Assembly (NCBI GenBank): GCA_002337045.1 | Contig: DDFF01000007.1 | Span: 248,001-312,000, forward strand | Direction: 5' to 3' | Source: Bacteroidetes bacterium UBA1935 | Lineage (GTDB): Bacteria > Bacteroidota > Bacteroidia > Chitinophagales > Chitinophagaceae | DNA length: 64,000 nt | In this document: piece by piece, positions 8,172 to 16,419 of the stretch | Position numbering within the stretch: the stretch's first letter is position 1 | How the letters are laid out: each line of letters begins with the position of its first letter | Program-made: the position numbers and the translations under genes | Notes under the pieces: generated by a model | What the model was told of the DNA's origin: nothing | The model's input: the letters and a program-made list of their open reading frames with translations, nothing else | Databases searched by the model: none

Positions 8172-9050
8172 TTATCCCTGCAATGCAGCTGCACCACTCA
8201 CAATCTCTGTCAGCTCTGTAGTAATAGCTGCCTGACGTGCACGGTTGTAGCTGATCTTCAGGTTTTTCAACAGTTCGTTAGCGTTTTCGCTTGCTTTATC
8301 CATCGCTGTCATGCGCGCACCGTGTTCAGATGCGTTTGCATCCAGAACAGCCTTATAAACCTGTGTATTCAGGATTTTAGGCATCAGTTCCTGTACCAGT
8401 ATTTCTTTTGATGGTTCGTAAATGAAGTCACTTGTTTTGCCACCTGCAGTGTTTTCTACTTTAGGTATTGGCAGGTAAGCCTCAGTTACAAATTTCTGTG
8501 TAGCAGCGTTTTTAAATTGGCTGTAAATCAGCTCTACACGGTCATATTCTTTGTTCAGAAATGCTTTCTGTGCATAAACAGCTGCGTTACGAACGTTATC
8601 AAAGCTCAGATCTGCAAATATTGTCCAGAAATCGGCAACTACTTTGTAGTTGTTCTTTACAAAATATTCCCAGCCTTTTTTACCGATAGGCAGGATAGTT
8701 ACATTACCCTTTTCAAACTGTGTAGCATATTTATCAGCTATCAGCTGGCGGGTAGCTTTTATAACGTTCGAATTGTAAGCACCGCACAAACCACGGTCAC
8801 TTGTTATCGGTATCAGCAACACGCGTTCTGCAGCACGCTCTTCAGCCAGTGGCAAAGCCATGTCAGACGAAGCACTTGCTATGTTGCTCAGCATTTCCTG
8901 CAACTTTTGCGCGTAAGGGCGCATTTGGATGATAGCATCCTGTGCACGGCGCAGTTTTGCAGCACTAACCATTTTCATGGCTTTCGTAATCTGCTGTGTA
9001 GATGTTACGGACTTGATACGGTTGCGTACTTCTTTAAGCTGTCCCGACAT
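8172..9050 (-). CDS. atpG: F1F0 ATP synthase gamma subunit
   Basis: A 292-residue rotor shaft subunit of the F1 ATPase. The N-terminus (MSGQLKEVRNRIKSVTSTQQ, then ITKAMKMVSAAKLRRAQ) and the C-terminus (YNRARQAAITTELTEIVSGA) are the two long coiled-coil helices of gamma, and SDRGLCGAYNSN marks the Rossmann-like globular part. The length is normal. In most Bacteroidota atpG follows atpA directly; here it is monocistronic, with its own promoter (TTTG-N20-TACTTTTG) and terminator, and no other atp gene is near. Confidence 0.97.
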   Translation of the reverse strand: MSGQLKEVRNRIKSVTSTQQITKAMKMVSAAKLRRAQDAIIQMRPYAQKLQEMLSNIASASSDMALPLAEERAAERVLLIPITSDRGLCGAYNSNVIKATRQLIADKYATQFEKGNVTILPIGKKGWEYFVKNNYKVVADFWTIFADLSFDNVRNAAVYAQKAFLNKEYDRVELIYSQFKNAATQKFVTEAYLPIPKVENTAGGKTSDFIYEPSKEILVQELMPKILNTQVYKAVLDANASEHGARMTAMDKASENANELLKNLKISYNRARQAAITTELTEIVSGAAALQG

Positions 9051-9087
9051 ATTATAATATATGAAAAATCAATGTTAAAACTGGGCG

Positions 9088-9119
9088 CAAAAGTACGATA
9101 ACTATCCCAAAATCTCAAA
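9088..9119 (-). promoter_or_regulatory. atpG promoter (TTTG-N20-TACTTTTG)
   Basis: Minus strand: TTTG at 9116-9119, 20-base spacer, TACTTTTG at 9088-9095, about 37 bases upstream of the atpG ATG. It is a close match to the Bacteroidota consensus. Confidence 0.82.
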
Positions 9120-9223
9120 ACATAAGCCCAATTTCCCCGTATCTATTGTACAATATGTGTATACTGATGTATTTACATCATTTAAAATCATATACAGATA
9201 TTAAAATACACTATACAAAGCTA

Positions 9224-11122
9224 TCACTGCACTACCAACATGGTACTACCAAAAGCGGTTTCAGCACGTAGTATTACTGAATAAACACCGTTTGGCAATT
9301 CGGCAGTATTGATGGAAATATTATTACTGCCTGTTCTAAAAGCGACCTGCATAGTTTTCACTACCCTGCCTGTCATATCAGCTACCTGACAGATTGCGCT
9401 TCCGTTAGCCTGCGTATTAAAGCTTAATTCTGTCAGATTTTTTGCAGGATTTGGTTGCAAGCTAAGACTGAGGCGAGCCTGATTTACAATATCTACCCCC
9501 ACTTTATCGCACCCGGGTAATGTGTCATAAGGAACAGCGGCACTATATTGGTTCGTACACCCGTTTGAATCTGTAATGGTAACCGTATACGTATTTGCAA
9601 TCGTCAGTCCATTGATATTTTGTGTTGTTGCTCCATTGCTCCATGTGTAGGTATATGGTGCAGTACCGAAATTGTTTGTGCCCCAAGTATTGCTGATATA
9701 GCTTAGTGTAACAGCACCATCCGATTTACAAATTGGGCGTACAGTCAATGCACCGCTTATTACCGACTTCAGGCATGTTGCAGCAGCTACGCTGGCACGC
9801 ATTTTATCTCCCGGCAATTGCCCGAAACCGTTTGCAAGGTTCACCCCTCTGGAAATAAAATTGCAATAGCTCATCACCGTACCCTGCCAGCTTGTGTTCG
9901 GTAAGCTACCATCGTACAATACATTGGTACAGAAGGAACAAGTAAGCGATGGTTCTACATTAGAACAACTGTCTATCGCACCACAAGTACCACCCGCACC
10001 TGTCATCCATCCACACCACTGCGTATGGTTAGAACCCAGATTATGCCCTGTTTCGTGTGCCAATGCCTGTACATCCCAAGAATAGGTTGGCAATGGCTGC
10101 ACTGTAGTGGCATTGATGGGGCTGTATGCATATGCCATATTGCGCTTACAAAGTACATCTACATAGCCTACACCACCATTGGCAACAGGGTCCATTGTTA
10201 CAAGATGTCCAATGTCACCATCAAAAGTATCAGACTGTATATTCCACTTACTTTGAAAATCATAGAGTGCATTCAGTGCATTATTGCTGATGTAATTATC
10301 ATTTACAGTCCACACGTAGAGCGATTTCAATTCCAATGCAATACGCTCGTTTCTGTACAATGCCTGCACCTGGTTGAAAAGCCCAACCATATATGCCTGC
10401 ACATTCGCCACACTTCCTTTGTTTTGGTACAACTGATAATCGCACTCCCAATACACACTTACTTTATTACACAGGTAGGCAGCGGTTGTTTTATTAGCTG
10501 TTGCTACTTGTTCTTTACCATAAAAGCTTGCATTCACACCACAGGGTGAATATGGCTTATCCTTAAAGTCCCTATCGTTATACAGTATATACTCACCTGT
10601 ATTATCTCCTTTTTTACCCAAAACATAATTCCCTTCATCTATCGAAAACAACATCATCACATCTCCGTTTGCATCTATACTCATAGCTGCAACAGATTTG
10701 CTTGCTCCATCTACCACTCCTTGATAATGCACACCCTGATTATAAACTGTACGATGCCTACCACTGCCATCAATTGTTCCGAAATTGGCATTCGAGGATA
10801 ATGGATTCCTTAACAGCATTTGCAGATTATAAATCGTTCCCTTGGCAGAACGTACAACAATGGATACTGCTTCAGGATGCTGTTGTAATAGCTGCTTGGT
10901 TATATCTTTTCTGATTGTAAGTACCGTTGCTTCATTCAACACTTTCTCATAACATGCACCTGTTGTTACCACAAATGGTTCTGCCTCACGAAACATTAGC
11001 CCTGATGCTTTGGCATGGTTTATCTCTTTCTGCAACAAGCCGTTCTCTATAGCCAAAGCATTGCCCGATAGCAGCAAAAGCAAACACAAAAAGGATAGTA
11101 TTCTTTGTAACATAACAGGCAT
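9224..11122 (-). CDS. Reprolysin-like zinc metalloprotease with SprB repeat and T9SS sorting domain
   Basis: A 632-residue secreted protease. After a signal peptide (ending near SGNALA) comes a propeptide, then a metzincin catalytic domain with H-E-x2-H-x2-G-x2-H at His356, Glu357, His360 and His366, and a Met-turn VMSYC, the pattern of M12B (adamalysin) peptidases. A SprB-like repeat (from about GAVTLSYI to YTVTITDSNGC) follows. The C-terminal T9SS type A domain (from LSLQPNPAKNLTEL) targets it to the cell surface or medium. An in-frame ATG three codons later is an equally plausible start. It likely degrades extracellular protein; the substrate is unknown. Confidence 0.87.
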   Translation of the reverse strand: MPVMLQRILSFLCLLLLLSGNALAIENGLLQKEINHAKASGLMFREAEPFVVTTGACYEKVLNEATVLTIRKDITKQLLQQHPEAVSIVVRSAKGTIYNLQMLLRNPLSSNANFGTIDGSGRHRTVYNQGVHYQGVVDGASKSVAAMSIDANGDVMMLFSIDEGNYVLGKKGDNTGEYILYNDRDFKDKPYSPCGVNASFYGKEQVATANKTTAAYLCNKVSVYWECDYQLYQNKGSVANVQAYMVGLFNQVQALYRNERIALELKSLYVWTVNDNYISNNALNALYDFQSKWNIQSDTFDGDIGHLVTMDPVANGGVGYVDVLCKRNMAYAYSPINATTVQPLPTYSWDVQALAHETGHNLGSNHTQWCGWMTGAGGTCGAIDSCSNVEPSLTCSFCTNVLYDGSLPNTSWQGTVMSYCNFISRGVNLANGFGQLPGDKMRASVAAATCLKSVISGALTVRPICKSDGAVTLSYISNTWGTNNFGTAPYTYTWSNGATTQNINGLTIANTYTVTITDSNGCTNQYSAAVPYDTLPGCDKVGVDIVNQARLSLSLQPNPAKNLTELSFNTQANGSAICQVADMTGRVVKTMQVAFRTGSNNISINTAELPNGVYSVILRAETAFGSTMLVVQ

Positions 11123-11229
11123 TTAAGCTCCTATATGCAATTTATACATAAGTATTTAATTGACAGCCCATAATAGTTGAATTGTTTTGGCTATCTTGGC
11201 ATTGCAATCAACCCGAAAAGCAGATTCCT

Positions 11230-11676
11230 ATGATGCGTTTTTTTGTTTTACTGATGCTTTCTTTATCGCTGGTAGCATGCCGCGGTGGTAAGAAGAAAGT
11301 TCACACGCCTAAAGTCCCTAAAGGCGATGCGGAGATTACCGATACCTACTGGCGCCTCTACGAAATGGACGGCAAACTAATACAGACACCTGCAGATGCA
11401 CGCGATGTATTCATCCGCATGAACCGTAAAAAAAGTACATTAGAAGGCTTTGCAGGTTGCAATAATATTGGTGGTACTCATAACGAAGGCCGCCATGGTG
11501 CTATCAAATTCGAACCGTTCTCTACCCTGATGGCTTGCGAGGAGCGCATGGCTACAGAACAGTATGTACTAAAGGCATTAGTAAGAGCAAATCGTTATAT
11601 AATTAACGATAAGTTTCTGCTGCTGTATGATGAAAACATACTGTTAGCAACTTTCGAAGCACGTTACTACAAATAA
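11230..11676 (+). CDS. META domain lipoprotein
   Basis: A 148-residue lipoprotein with a META (HslJ-like) domain. I chose the ATG at 11230 because it gives a clean lipoprotein signal (MMRFFVLLMLSLSLVAC, Cys17 as lipidation site); the frame could start 16 codons earlier but that would spoil the signal. The META domain spans roughly residues 35-140 with the typical WRLYEMDGK, GFAGCNNIGG and FSTLMACEE segments; two cysteines in these may form a disulfide. META/HslJ proteins are envelope proteins linked to stress tolerance, with no enzymatic role established. It stands alone, with a long bidirectional terminator after it. Confidence 0.87.
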   Translation: MMRFFVLLMLSLSLVACRGGKKKVHTPKVPKGDAEITDTYWRLYEMDGKLIQTPADARDVFIRMNRKKSTLEGFAGCNNIGGTHNEGRHGAIKFEPFSTLMACEERMATEQYVLKALVRANRYIINDKFLLLYDENILLATFEARYYK

Positions 11677-11691
11677 TCACACAACCATATT

Positions 11692-11732
11692 CCAATAAAA
11701 AAGCGAAGCATGATGCTTCGCTTTTTTATTGG
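11692..11732. terminator. Bidirectional terminator between META lipoprotein and T9SS protein
   Basis: Two 19-base perfectly complementary arms (11692-11710 and 11714-11732) enclose a 3-base loop. The core GCGAAGCA/TGCTTCGC is flanked by A6 and T6 on the two sides, so it can work for both convergent genes. Confidence 0.9.
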
Positions 11733-11740
11733 CGCTTGAA

Positions 11741-12679
11741 TTACTCCTTCTGTAGCTTAATGTAGCTTCGCTTCATATTCTCATCGAGTAGCGTCACTAT
11801 ATACACACCGGGGATGATTGATAACTTTATTCTATTAGCGCCTGTCTTCATCCCCCCCGGGTGTACATAACACACTTTTCCTTGCATATCGGTCACGGTC
11901 ATCATTTTAACATCAAACCCGGTCTCAATTGTAATAATATCTTCCTTTAATGGATTAGGGTACAACGATAATAATTCTCTAGTTTCAGTTACATTCTTTA
12001 CAGTAGTAGAAAAACAGTAAGAGACGGATGAATAATTTCCGCCCGGTACATTTACTTTATATGAAGCATTAGGTGATTCGTAGTATTGTAAAAAAGATCG
12101 GCCTCCGGGAGCTTGTCCAAAGAAATTAATATGCCCACCAAATAAGCCTTGTGAACTGCCAATCCCTCTTATCCAAAACTCTTCATCAACACCGGCACTT
12201 CTATTTGTAAACATGTATCTTTTGCTATACTTGCCATTTGATAATTGAATTGAATCTATGCTCAATACAATATTCTCGTTTTGAGGCCTCCACTTTACAG
12301 TATCACCAACTGCCAGATTAAAGTCAAACAATAAAGTATCCTGATTTAATGCAAAGGAATTAACTGTATAACTATGCAGTCTGTAGCCACCCGGATTGGG
12401 TATAGCATCTGTTCTTATAAAATATACTCTTTCTCCGGTTGTTCTTATACCTCCAAACATTTTATCATCCGAAAAAAGTTTATGGTAGGTAATACTATTA
12501 ATGGTAGTGTCGTTACCAATTCTAAAATTATATCCGGCAGCCCACCATGTGCCGTGCCCGGCACCATGCCATTCATACTCACACCACCATGTTCCTTGTT
12601 GGTAAAAACTATCCAATGGTATTTGAGCAGATGAAGAAAGATGAATCGCTATCATAAGGATCGTAAACAGGTATTTCAT
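11741..12679 (-). CDS. Secreted T9SS protein of unknown function
   Basis: A 312-residue exported protein. It has a signal peptide (MKYLFTILMIAIHLSSSAQ), a Trp- and Gly-rich first part (GTWWCEYEWHGAGHGTWWAAG), a beta-rich body with the DTTINSITYHKLF segment seen in many uncharacterised Bacteroidota surface proteins, and a C-terminal T9SS type A sorting domain (from LSLYPNPLKEDIITI to KLQKE). No catalytic residues can be assigned. It converges on the META gene and lies downstream of the ALDH gene and its terminator, so it should have its own promoter; none is convincing. Confidence 0.78.
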   Translation of the reverse strand: MKYLFTILMIAIHLSSSAQIPLDSFYQQGTWWCEYEWHGAGHGTWWAAGYNFRIGNDTTINSITYHKLFSDDKMFGGIRTTGERVYFIRTDAIPNPGGYRLHSYTVNSFALNQDTLLFDFNLAVGDTVKWRPQNENIVLSIDSIQLSNGKYSKRYMFTNRSAGVDEEFWIRGIGSSQGLFGGHINFFGQAPGGRSFLQYYESPNASYKVNVPGGNYSSVSYCFSTTVKNVTETRELLSLYPNPLKEDIITIETGFDVKMMTVTDMQGKVCYVHPGGMKTGANRIKLSIIPGVYIVTLLDENMKRSYIKLQKE

Positions 12680-12707
12680 ATTAAAGGTTTATGTAACTGT
12701 AATTTAC

Positions 12708-12746
12708 AAAAAGGCAGACAATCATATATTGACTGTCTGCCTTTTT
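12708..12746 (-). terminator. Intrinsic terminator of the aldehyde dehydrogenase gene
   Basis: AAAAAGGCAGACA and TGTCTGCCTTTTT form a 13 bp perfect stem with a 13-base loop, 18 bases past the stop of the dehydrogenase gene. Confidence 0.85.
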
Positions 12747-12764
12747 TACAATTGCGTGAGGAAA

Positions 12765-14297
12765 TCAGATATTGAATTTGATACCCTGTGCCAATGGCAG
12801 GTTTTCGCTCCAGTTGATGGTATTCGTTTGTCTGCGCATATATGCTTTCCAGCTGTCAGAGCCACTTTCGCGGCCACCGCCTGTTTCTTTCTCCCCACCA
12901 AATGCACCACCAATCTCGGCACCACTGGTACCGATGTTCACATTGGCAATACCGCAATCACTACCTTTGTGCGACAGGAATGTCTCAGCCTCGCGCATGT
13001 TCAGCGTCATGATAGATGAAGACAAGCCCTGCGGTACATTGTTCTGCAGTGCAATAGCTTCTTCCAGTGTTTTGTATTTCATGATGTACAGCAACGGAGC
13101 AAATGTTTCGTGCTGCACTATCTGCATATCATTGCTTACTTCATAGATGCATGGTTTTACATAGCAACCGCTTTCGTAGCCTTTGCCATTCAGCACGCCA
13201 CCTGCCACTACTACTTTTGCACCTTCTTTTTTCAGTGCCTCGATAGCATTCAGATAGTTTTGTACAGCATCTTTATCTATCAGCGGACCTACGTGGTTTT
13301 TCTCATTCAGCGGGTCGCCGATGTTCAGTTGCTTGTATGCTGCTACCAGTTTTTTCTTAAATGTTTCGTACACGCTTTCGTGGATAATAACACGGCGTGT
13401 TGTTGTACAACGCTGTCCTGCTGTACCTACTGCACCAAATACTACCGCACGCATTGCGATATTCATATCTGCATGTTCAGAAACGATGATGGCATTGTTA
13501 CCACCCAATTCCAGCAACGCACGGCCCAGCCTTGCGCCTACAGCAGCACCTACGGCTTTACCCATACGTGTACTACCTGTCGCCGATACCAGTGGTATAC
13601 GTGCATCAGCACTCATCCATTCGCCTGTTTCACGTCCGCCTACTATCAGGCCGCTAACACCTTCAGGTACTTTATTTACTTTAAATACGTCTGCTATTAT
13701 GTTCTGACAAGCAATAGCCGTCAGTGGTGTTTTTTCTGATGGTTTCCATACACAGGTATTACCACATATCCATGCAATAAAGCTGTTCCAACTCCATACC
13801 GCAACAGGAAAGTTGAATGCACTGATGATACCAACAACACCCAGCGGATGCCATTGCTCGTACATACGGTGCATAGGACGCTCACTGTGCATGGTCAGGC
13901 CATATAACTGGCGAGATAAGCCCACGGCAAAATCCGCGATATCTATCATTTCCTGCACCTCGCCAAGGCCTTCCTGCAGGCTCTTACCCATTTCGTATGA
14001 TACCAGTCTGCCCAATGGCTCTTTGTGTTTGCGCAGTGCTTCACCTATTTGTCTTACTACCTCTCCGCGCTTTGGTGCAGGCCACATACGCCATTCTGCG
14101 AACGCAGTTTCAGCTTGCTTTACAACAGCATCGTATGTTTTGCTGGTAACGCCGTTTACGGCACCTATTTCTTTCGCATCAACAGGGCTCCATGACACTA
14201 TCTTTTCGCCACCTGCTTTTATCCATTTTGTACCTGTACCGGCACCTTCATTTATTTTTTTGATACCGAGTGTATCTAATACTTTATTCAGTTTCAT
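12765..14297 (-). CDS. Aldehyde dehydrogenase, ALDH7 type (aminoadipate-semialdehyde dehydrogenase-like)
   Basis: A 510-residue NAD(P)-dependent aldehyde dehydrogenase. The general base Glu263 (LELGGNN) and catalytic Cys297 (GTAGQRCTTTRR) have the standard 34-residue spacing; FNFPVAVWSWNSFIAWICGN and KPSEKTPLTA are cofactor-binding segments. The N-terminal EWRMWPAPKRGEVVRQIG and GMWNI-less C-terminus fit the ALDH7/antiquitin group, which oxidises alpha-aminoadipate semialdehyde in lysine breakdown, though the true substrate could be another semialdehyde. It has its own promoter, overlapping the end of the upstream rfbC-like gene, and its own terminator, so it is probably not part of the sugar cluster. 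Confidence 0.9.
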   Translation of the reverse strand: MKLNKVLDTLGIKKINEGAGTGTKWIKAGGEKIVSWSPVDAKEIGAVNGVTSKTYDAVVKQAETAFAEWRMWPAPKRGEVVRQIGEALRKHKEPLGRLVSYEMGKSLQEGLGEVQEMIDIADFAVGLSRQLYGLTMHSERPMHRMYEQWHPLGVVGIISAFNFPVAVWSWNSFIAWICGNTCVWKPSEKTPLTAIACQNIIADVFKVNKVPEGVSGLIVGGRETGEWMSADARIPLVSATGSTRMGKAVGAAVGARLGRALLELGGNNAIIVSEHADMNIAMRAVVFGAVGTAGQRCTTTRRVIIHESVYETFKKKLVAAYKQLNIGDPLNEKNHVGPLIDKDAVQNYLNAIEALKKEGAKVVVAGGVLNGKGYESGCYVKPCIYEVSNDMQIVQHETFAPLLYIMKYKTLEEAIALQNNVPQGLSSSIMTLNMREAETFLSHKGSDCGIANVNIGTSGAEIGGAFGGEKETGGGRESGSDSWKAYMRRQTNTINWSENLPLAQGIKFNI

Positions 14298-14320
14298 ATT
14301 GTTGTTTGAAAAAACTTGCG

Positions 14321-14352
14321 CAAAGTTACGGCATTACAAACGGGCTATCAAA
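14321..14352 (-). promoter_or_regulatory. ALDH promoter (TTTG-N20-TAACTTTG), overlapping rfbC end
   Basis: Minus strand: TTTG at 14349-14352, 20 bases, TAACTTTG at 14321-14328. The -33 element and spacer lie within the last codons of the rfbC-like gene (stop at 14326). The ALDH ATG follows about 24 bases downstream. Confidence 0.8.
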
Positions 14353-14874
14353 TTCGCTTAAACTACCAAAAGACAAATCCCTCTCCGAAATTATCGGGTT
14401 TGCCACACCCCAATCGTAACCGATACTATTATACAATATACCCGTATCGCTGTCTTTGTGATAACCTGATGATACCAGGTAATATGTCATGGCGCCTTCT
14501 GTCAACGCTTTAAAACCGTGCGCAAAACCTTCAGGAATGAAGTAGGCCAGATGGTTATCTTCCGATAATTCATGCGCATAGTACTGCCCGTATGTAGGCG
14601 ATTCCTTACGCAGGTCTACAATCACATCCAGTATAGCCCCTTGCGGACAATAAACTACTTTGCTGTGCTGATGTGGCGGCAGCTGAAAATGCATCCCACG
14701 TATCACACCTTTTCTTGATGTGGAGAAATAACTCTCTTTCAGCTCAAACGCTATCCCCACCTGCCTGAAAGTGTCGTCATTGAATGGTTTTACAAAAACA
14801 CCCCTATCGTCTGTAAAACGGGGCAATGTGATAAGATATGCGCCTTCCAGCGGTAAAGCTTCAAAATGATACAT
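14326..14874 (-). CDS. rfbC: dTDP-4-dehydrorhamnose 3,5-epimerase-like protein (RmlC fold)
   Basis: A 182-residue cupin-fold sugar epimerase of the RmlC family. RGVFVKPF, then RKGVIRGMHFQLPPHQHSK with the catalytic His, and VVYCPQGAILDVIVDLRKES are family hallmarks, followed by PEGFAHGFKAL. Classical members epimerise C3 and C5 of dTDP-4-keto-6-deoxyglucose. No rmlA/B/D genes are in the window, but CDP-glucose 4,6-dehydratase and cytidylyltransferase genes lie 1.5-4 kb away. It may therefore act on a CDP-4-keto-6-deoxy sugar; this is inference from context. It diverges from the class V aminotransferase gene over an 81-base gap. Confidence 0.88.
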   Translation of the reverse strand: MYHFEALPLEGAYLITLPRFTDDRGVFVKPFNDDTFRQVGIAFELKESYFSTSRKGVIRGMHFQLPPHQHSKVVYCPQGAILDVIVDLRKESPTYGQYYAHELSEDNHLAYFIPEGFAHGFKALTEGAMTYYLVSSGYHKDSDTGILYNSIGYDWGVANPIISERDLSFGSLSEFDSPFVMP

Positions 14875-14924
14875 ACTGGGCGTAAATTACAGTGTTTGAC
14901 GCTAAAAAAAATTAAAGAAATCAA

Positions 14925-14932
14925 TATTTTTG
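14925..14932 (+). promoter_or_regulatory. -7 box of the class V aminotransferase gene
   Basis: TATTTTTG fits TAnnTTTG. It lies 24 bases before the ATG at 14956 and downstream of an earlier in-frame ATG (14866), which argues for the later start. A TTTG at 14895-14898 is 26 bases upstream, longer than usual. Confidence 0.55.
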
Positions 14933-14955
14933 CAGTTGATTCAATTCAAGCCCGC

Positions 14956-16419
14956 ATGCAACACTTTCTGGATATACGTAAAAACATTATCGGCATCAAC
15001 CATAGCTTCACCTCGCCATTCGGCAAAAAGAAGATATTGTATGCCGACTGGACTGCAAGCGGGCGTATGTACCGCCCTATTGAGGATTACATGATGGAGG
15101 AGGTATATCCTTATGTTGCCAATACGCATACCGAAACAACCTATACAGGTTCGTACATGACCAACCTGTACCATAATAGCCTGCACGATATCAAAGCACA
15201 TGTAGGCGCCACGAATAATGAGGTTATCATAGCTTCTAATTCGGGCATGACGGGTGTTATCAATAAGTTTCAACGCATACTGGGCTACAAACTGCACGAG
15301 AAGTTTGAAGACCGTATTGCCATAGGCAAAAACGAGCGTCCTGTTGTGTTTATCACACATATGGAGCACCACTCCAACCATACTACGTGGCTGGAAACCA
15401 TCTGCGATGTTGTCATCATCCCGCCATCAAAAGACGGAGACGTTGACCTTGAGGCCTTCGACTCACTGATGGAAGACTACAAGACAAGAGAAACCAAAAT
15501 AGCTTCTGTTACTGCCTGTTCAAACGTTACAGGCATATACACACCTTACCATAAAATAGCCGCTATTGCACACAAGCATGGTGGCTATTGTTTTGTAGAC
15601 TTTGCCTGTTCGGGTCCTTATGTTGATATCAACATGAATCCTGATAATGAGGCAGAGCGACTGGATGCGGTATTCCTGTCTCCGCACAAATTCCTTGGTG
15701 GCCCCGGCACATCGGGTGTTGTAGTTTTCAGGAAAGAGCTTTATAACAATGCAGTACCTGACCATCCCGGTGGTGGTACTGTACGCTGGACAAGCCCTTT
15801 TGAAAAACACCTGTACCTGACAGATATAGAAATGCGCGAAGATGGTGGCACACCTCCCTTCCTGCAAACTATACGTGTGGCCAAAGCCATAGAACTGAAA
15901 GAATATATGGGCACTGCAAGTATTGCAGAACGCGAAGAAAAATTAATGAATGTTCTTTGGAACAGAATCAGCACAATGGATGGCGTTATCATTCTTGAAA
16001 GCAATAAAAAACACCGTCAGGCAATACTGTCTATACAATTCAGCGATTTGTATTTCAATCAGGTTGTACGTTCTCTCAACGATATATTCGGTATTCAATC
16101 TCGTGGTGGCTGCTCTTGTGCAGGCACCTATGGCCATTATCTGAACGATTTGGATTATCGCAAATCTATACAGATAAGGCAAGAGATTGAAAAGGGAAAT
16201 GCACTGGTAAAACCAGGCTGGGTGCGTATATCGCTACACCCTACTATGCTGGAAGAAGAAATGAACTATATAGCTGATGCTATACAGTTCATTCTCGACA
16301 ATAAAAAACTTATCAAAGATTTATACCTGGTTAGCGGTAATGATTTTGAGTTGGACGAAAGCAGGCTGCAGCATGCAGAATGCAAGCACCTGTTCGACAG
16401 GTCGTTCGTTATGGCTTAG
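14956..16419 (+). CDS. Aminotransferase class V-fold PLP-dependent enzyme (cysteine desulfurase-like)
   Basis: A 487-residue PLP enzyme of fold type I, class V. FLSPHKFLGGPGTSG holds the PLP lysine; HTETTYTGS, THMEHHSNHTTWLE and CSGPYVDIN (cofactor Asp region) are class V motifs. SRGGCSCAGTYGHY near the C-terminus has a Cys in a loop comparable to the SufS active-site loop. It is longer than SufS/IscS (about 400), with an extended C-terminus, and is not adjacent to suf or isc genes, so it may be a distinct desulfurase, lyase or isomerase. The ATG at 14956 is chosen because a -7 box lies between it and the upstream ATG at 14866. Its stop overlaps that of convergent rfbG by 4 bp. Confidence 0.8.
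   Translation: MQHFLDIRKNIIGINHSFTSPFGKKKILYADWTASGRMYRPIEDYMMEEVYPYVANTHTETTYTGSYMTNLYHNSLHDIKAHVGATNNEVIIASNSGMTGVINKFQRILGYKLHEKFEDRIAIGKNERPVVFITHMEHHSNHTTWLETICDVVIIPPSKDGDVDLEAFDSLMEDYKTRETKIASVTACSNVTGIYTPYHKIAAIAHKHGGYCFVDFACSGPYVDINMNPDNEAERLDAVFLSPHKFLGGPGTSGVVVFRKELYNNAVPDHPGGGTVRWTSPFEKHLYLTDIEMREDGGTPPFLQTIRVAKAIELKEYMGTASIAEREEKLMNVLWNRISTMDGVIILESNKKHRQAILSIQFSDLYFNQVVRSLNDIFGIQSRGGCSCAGTYGHYLNDLDYRKSIQIRQEIEKGNALVKPGWVRISLHPTMLEEEMNYIADAIQFILDNKKLIKDLYLVSGNDFELDESRLQHAECKHLFDRSFVMA

Noticed and set aside
14866..14955. Earlier ATG start for the class V aminotransferase
   Set aside because: A TATTTTTG -7 box at 14925-14932 lies downstream of it, so the transcript would begin after that codon.
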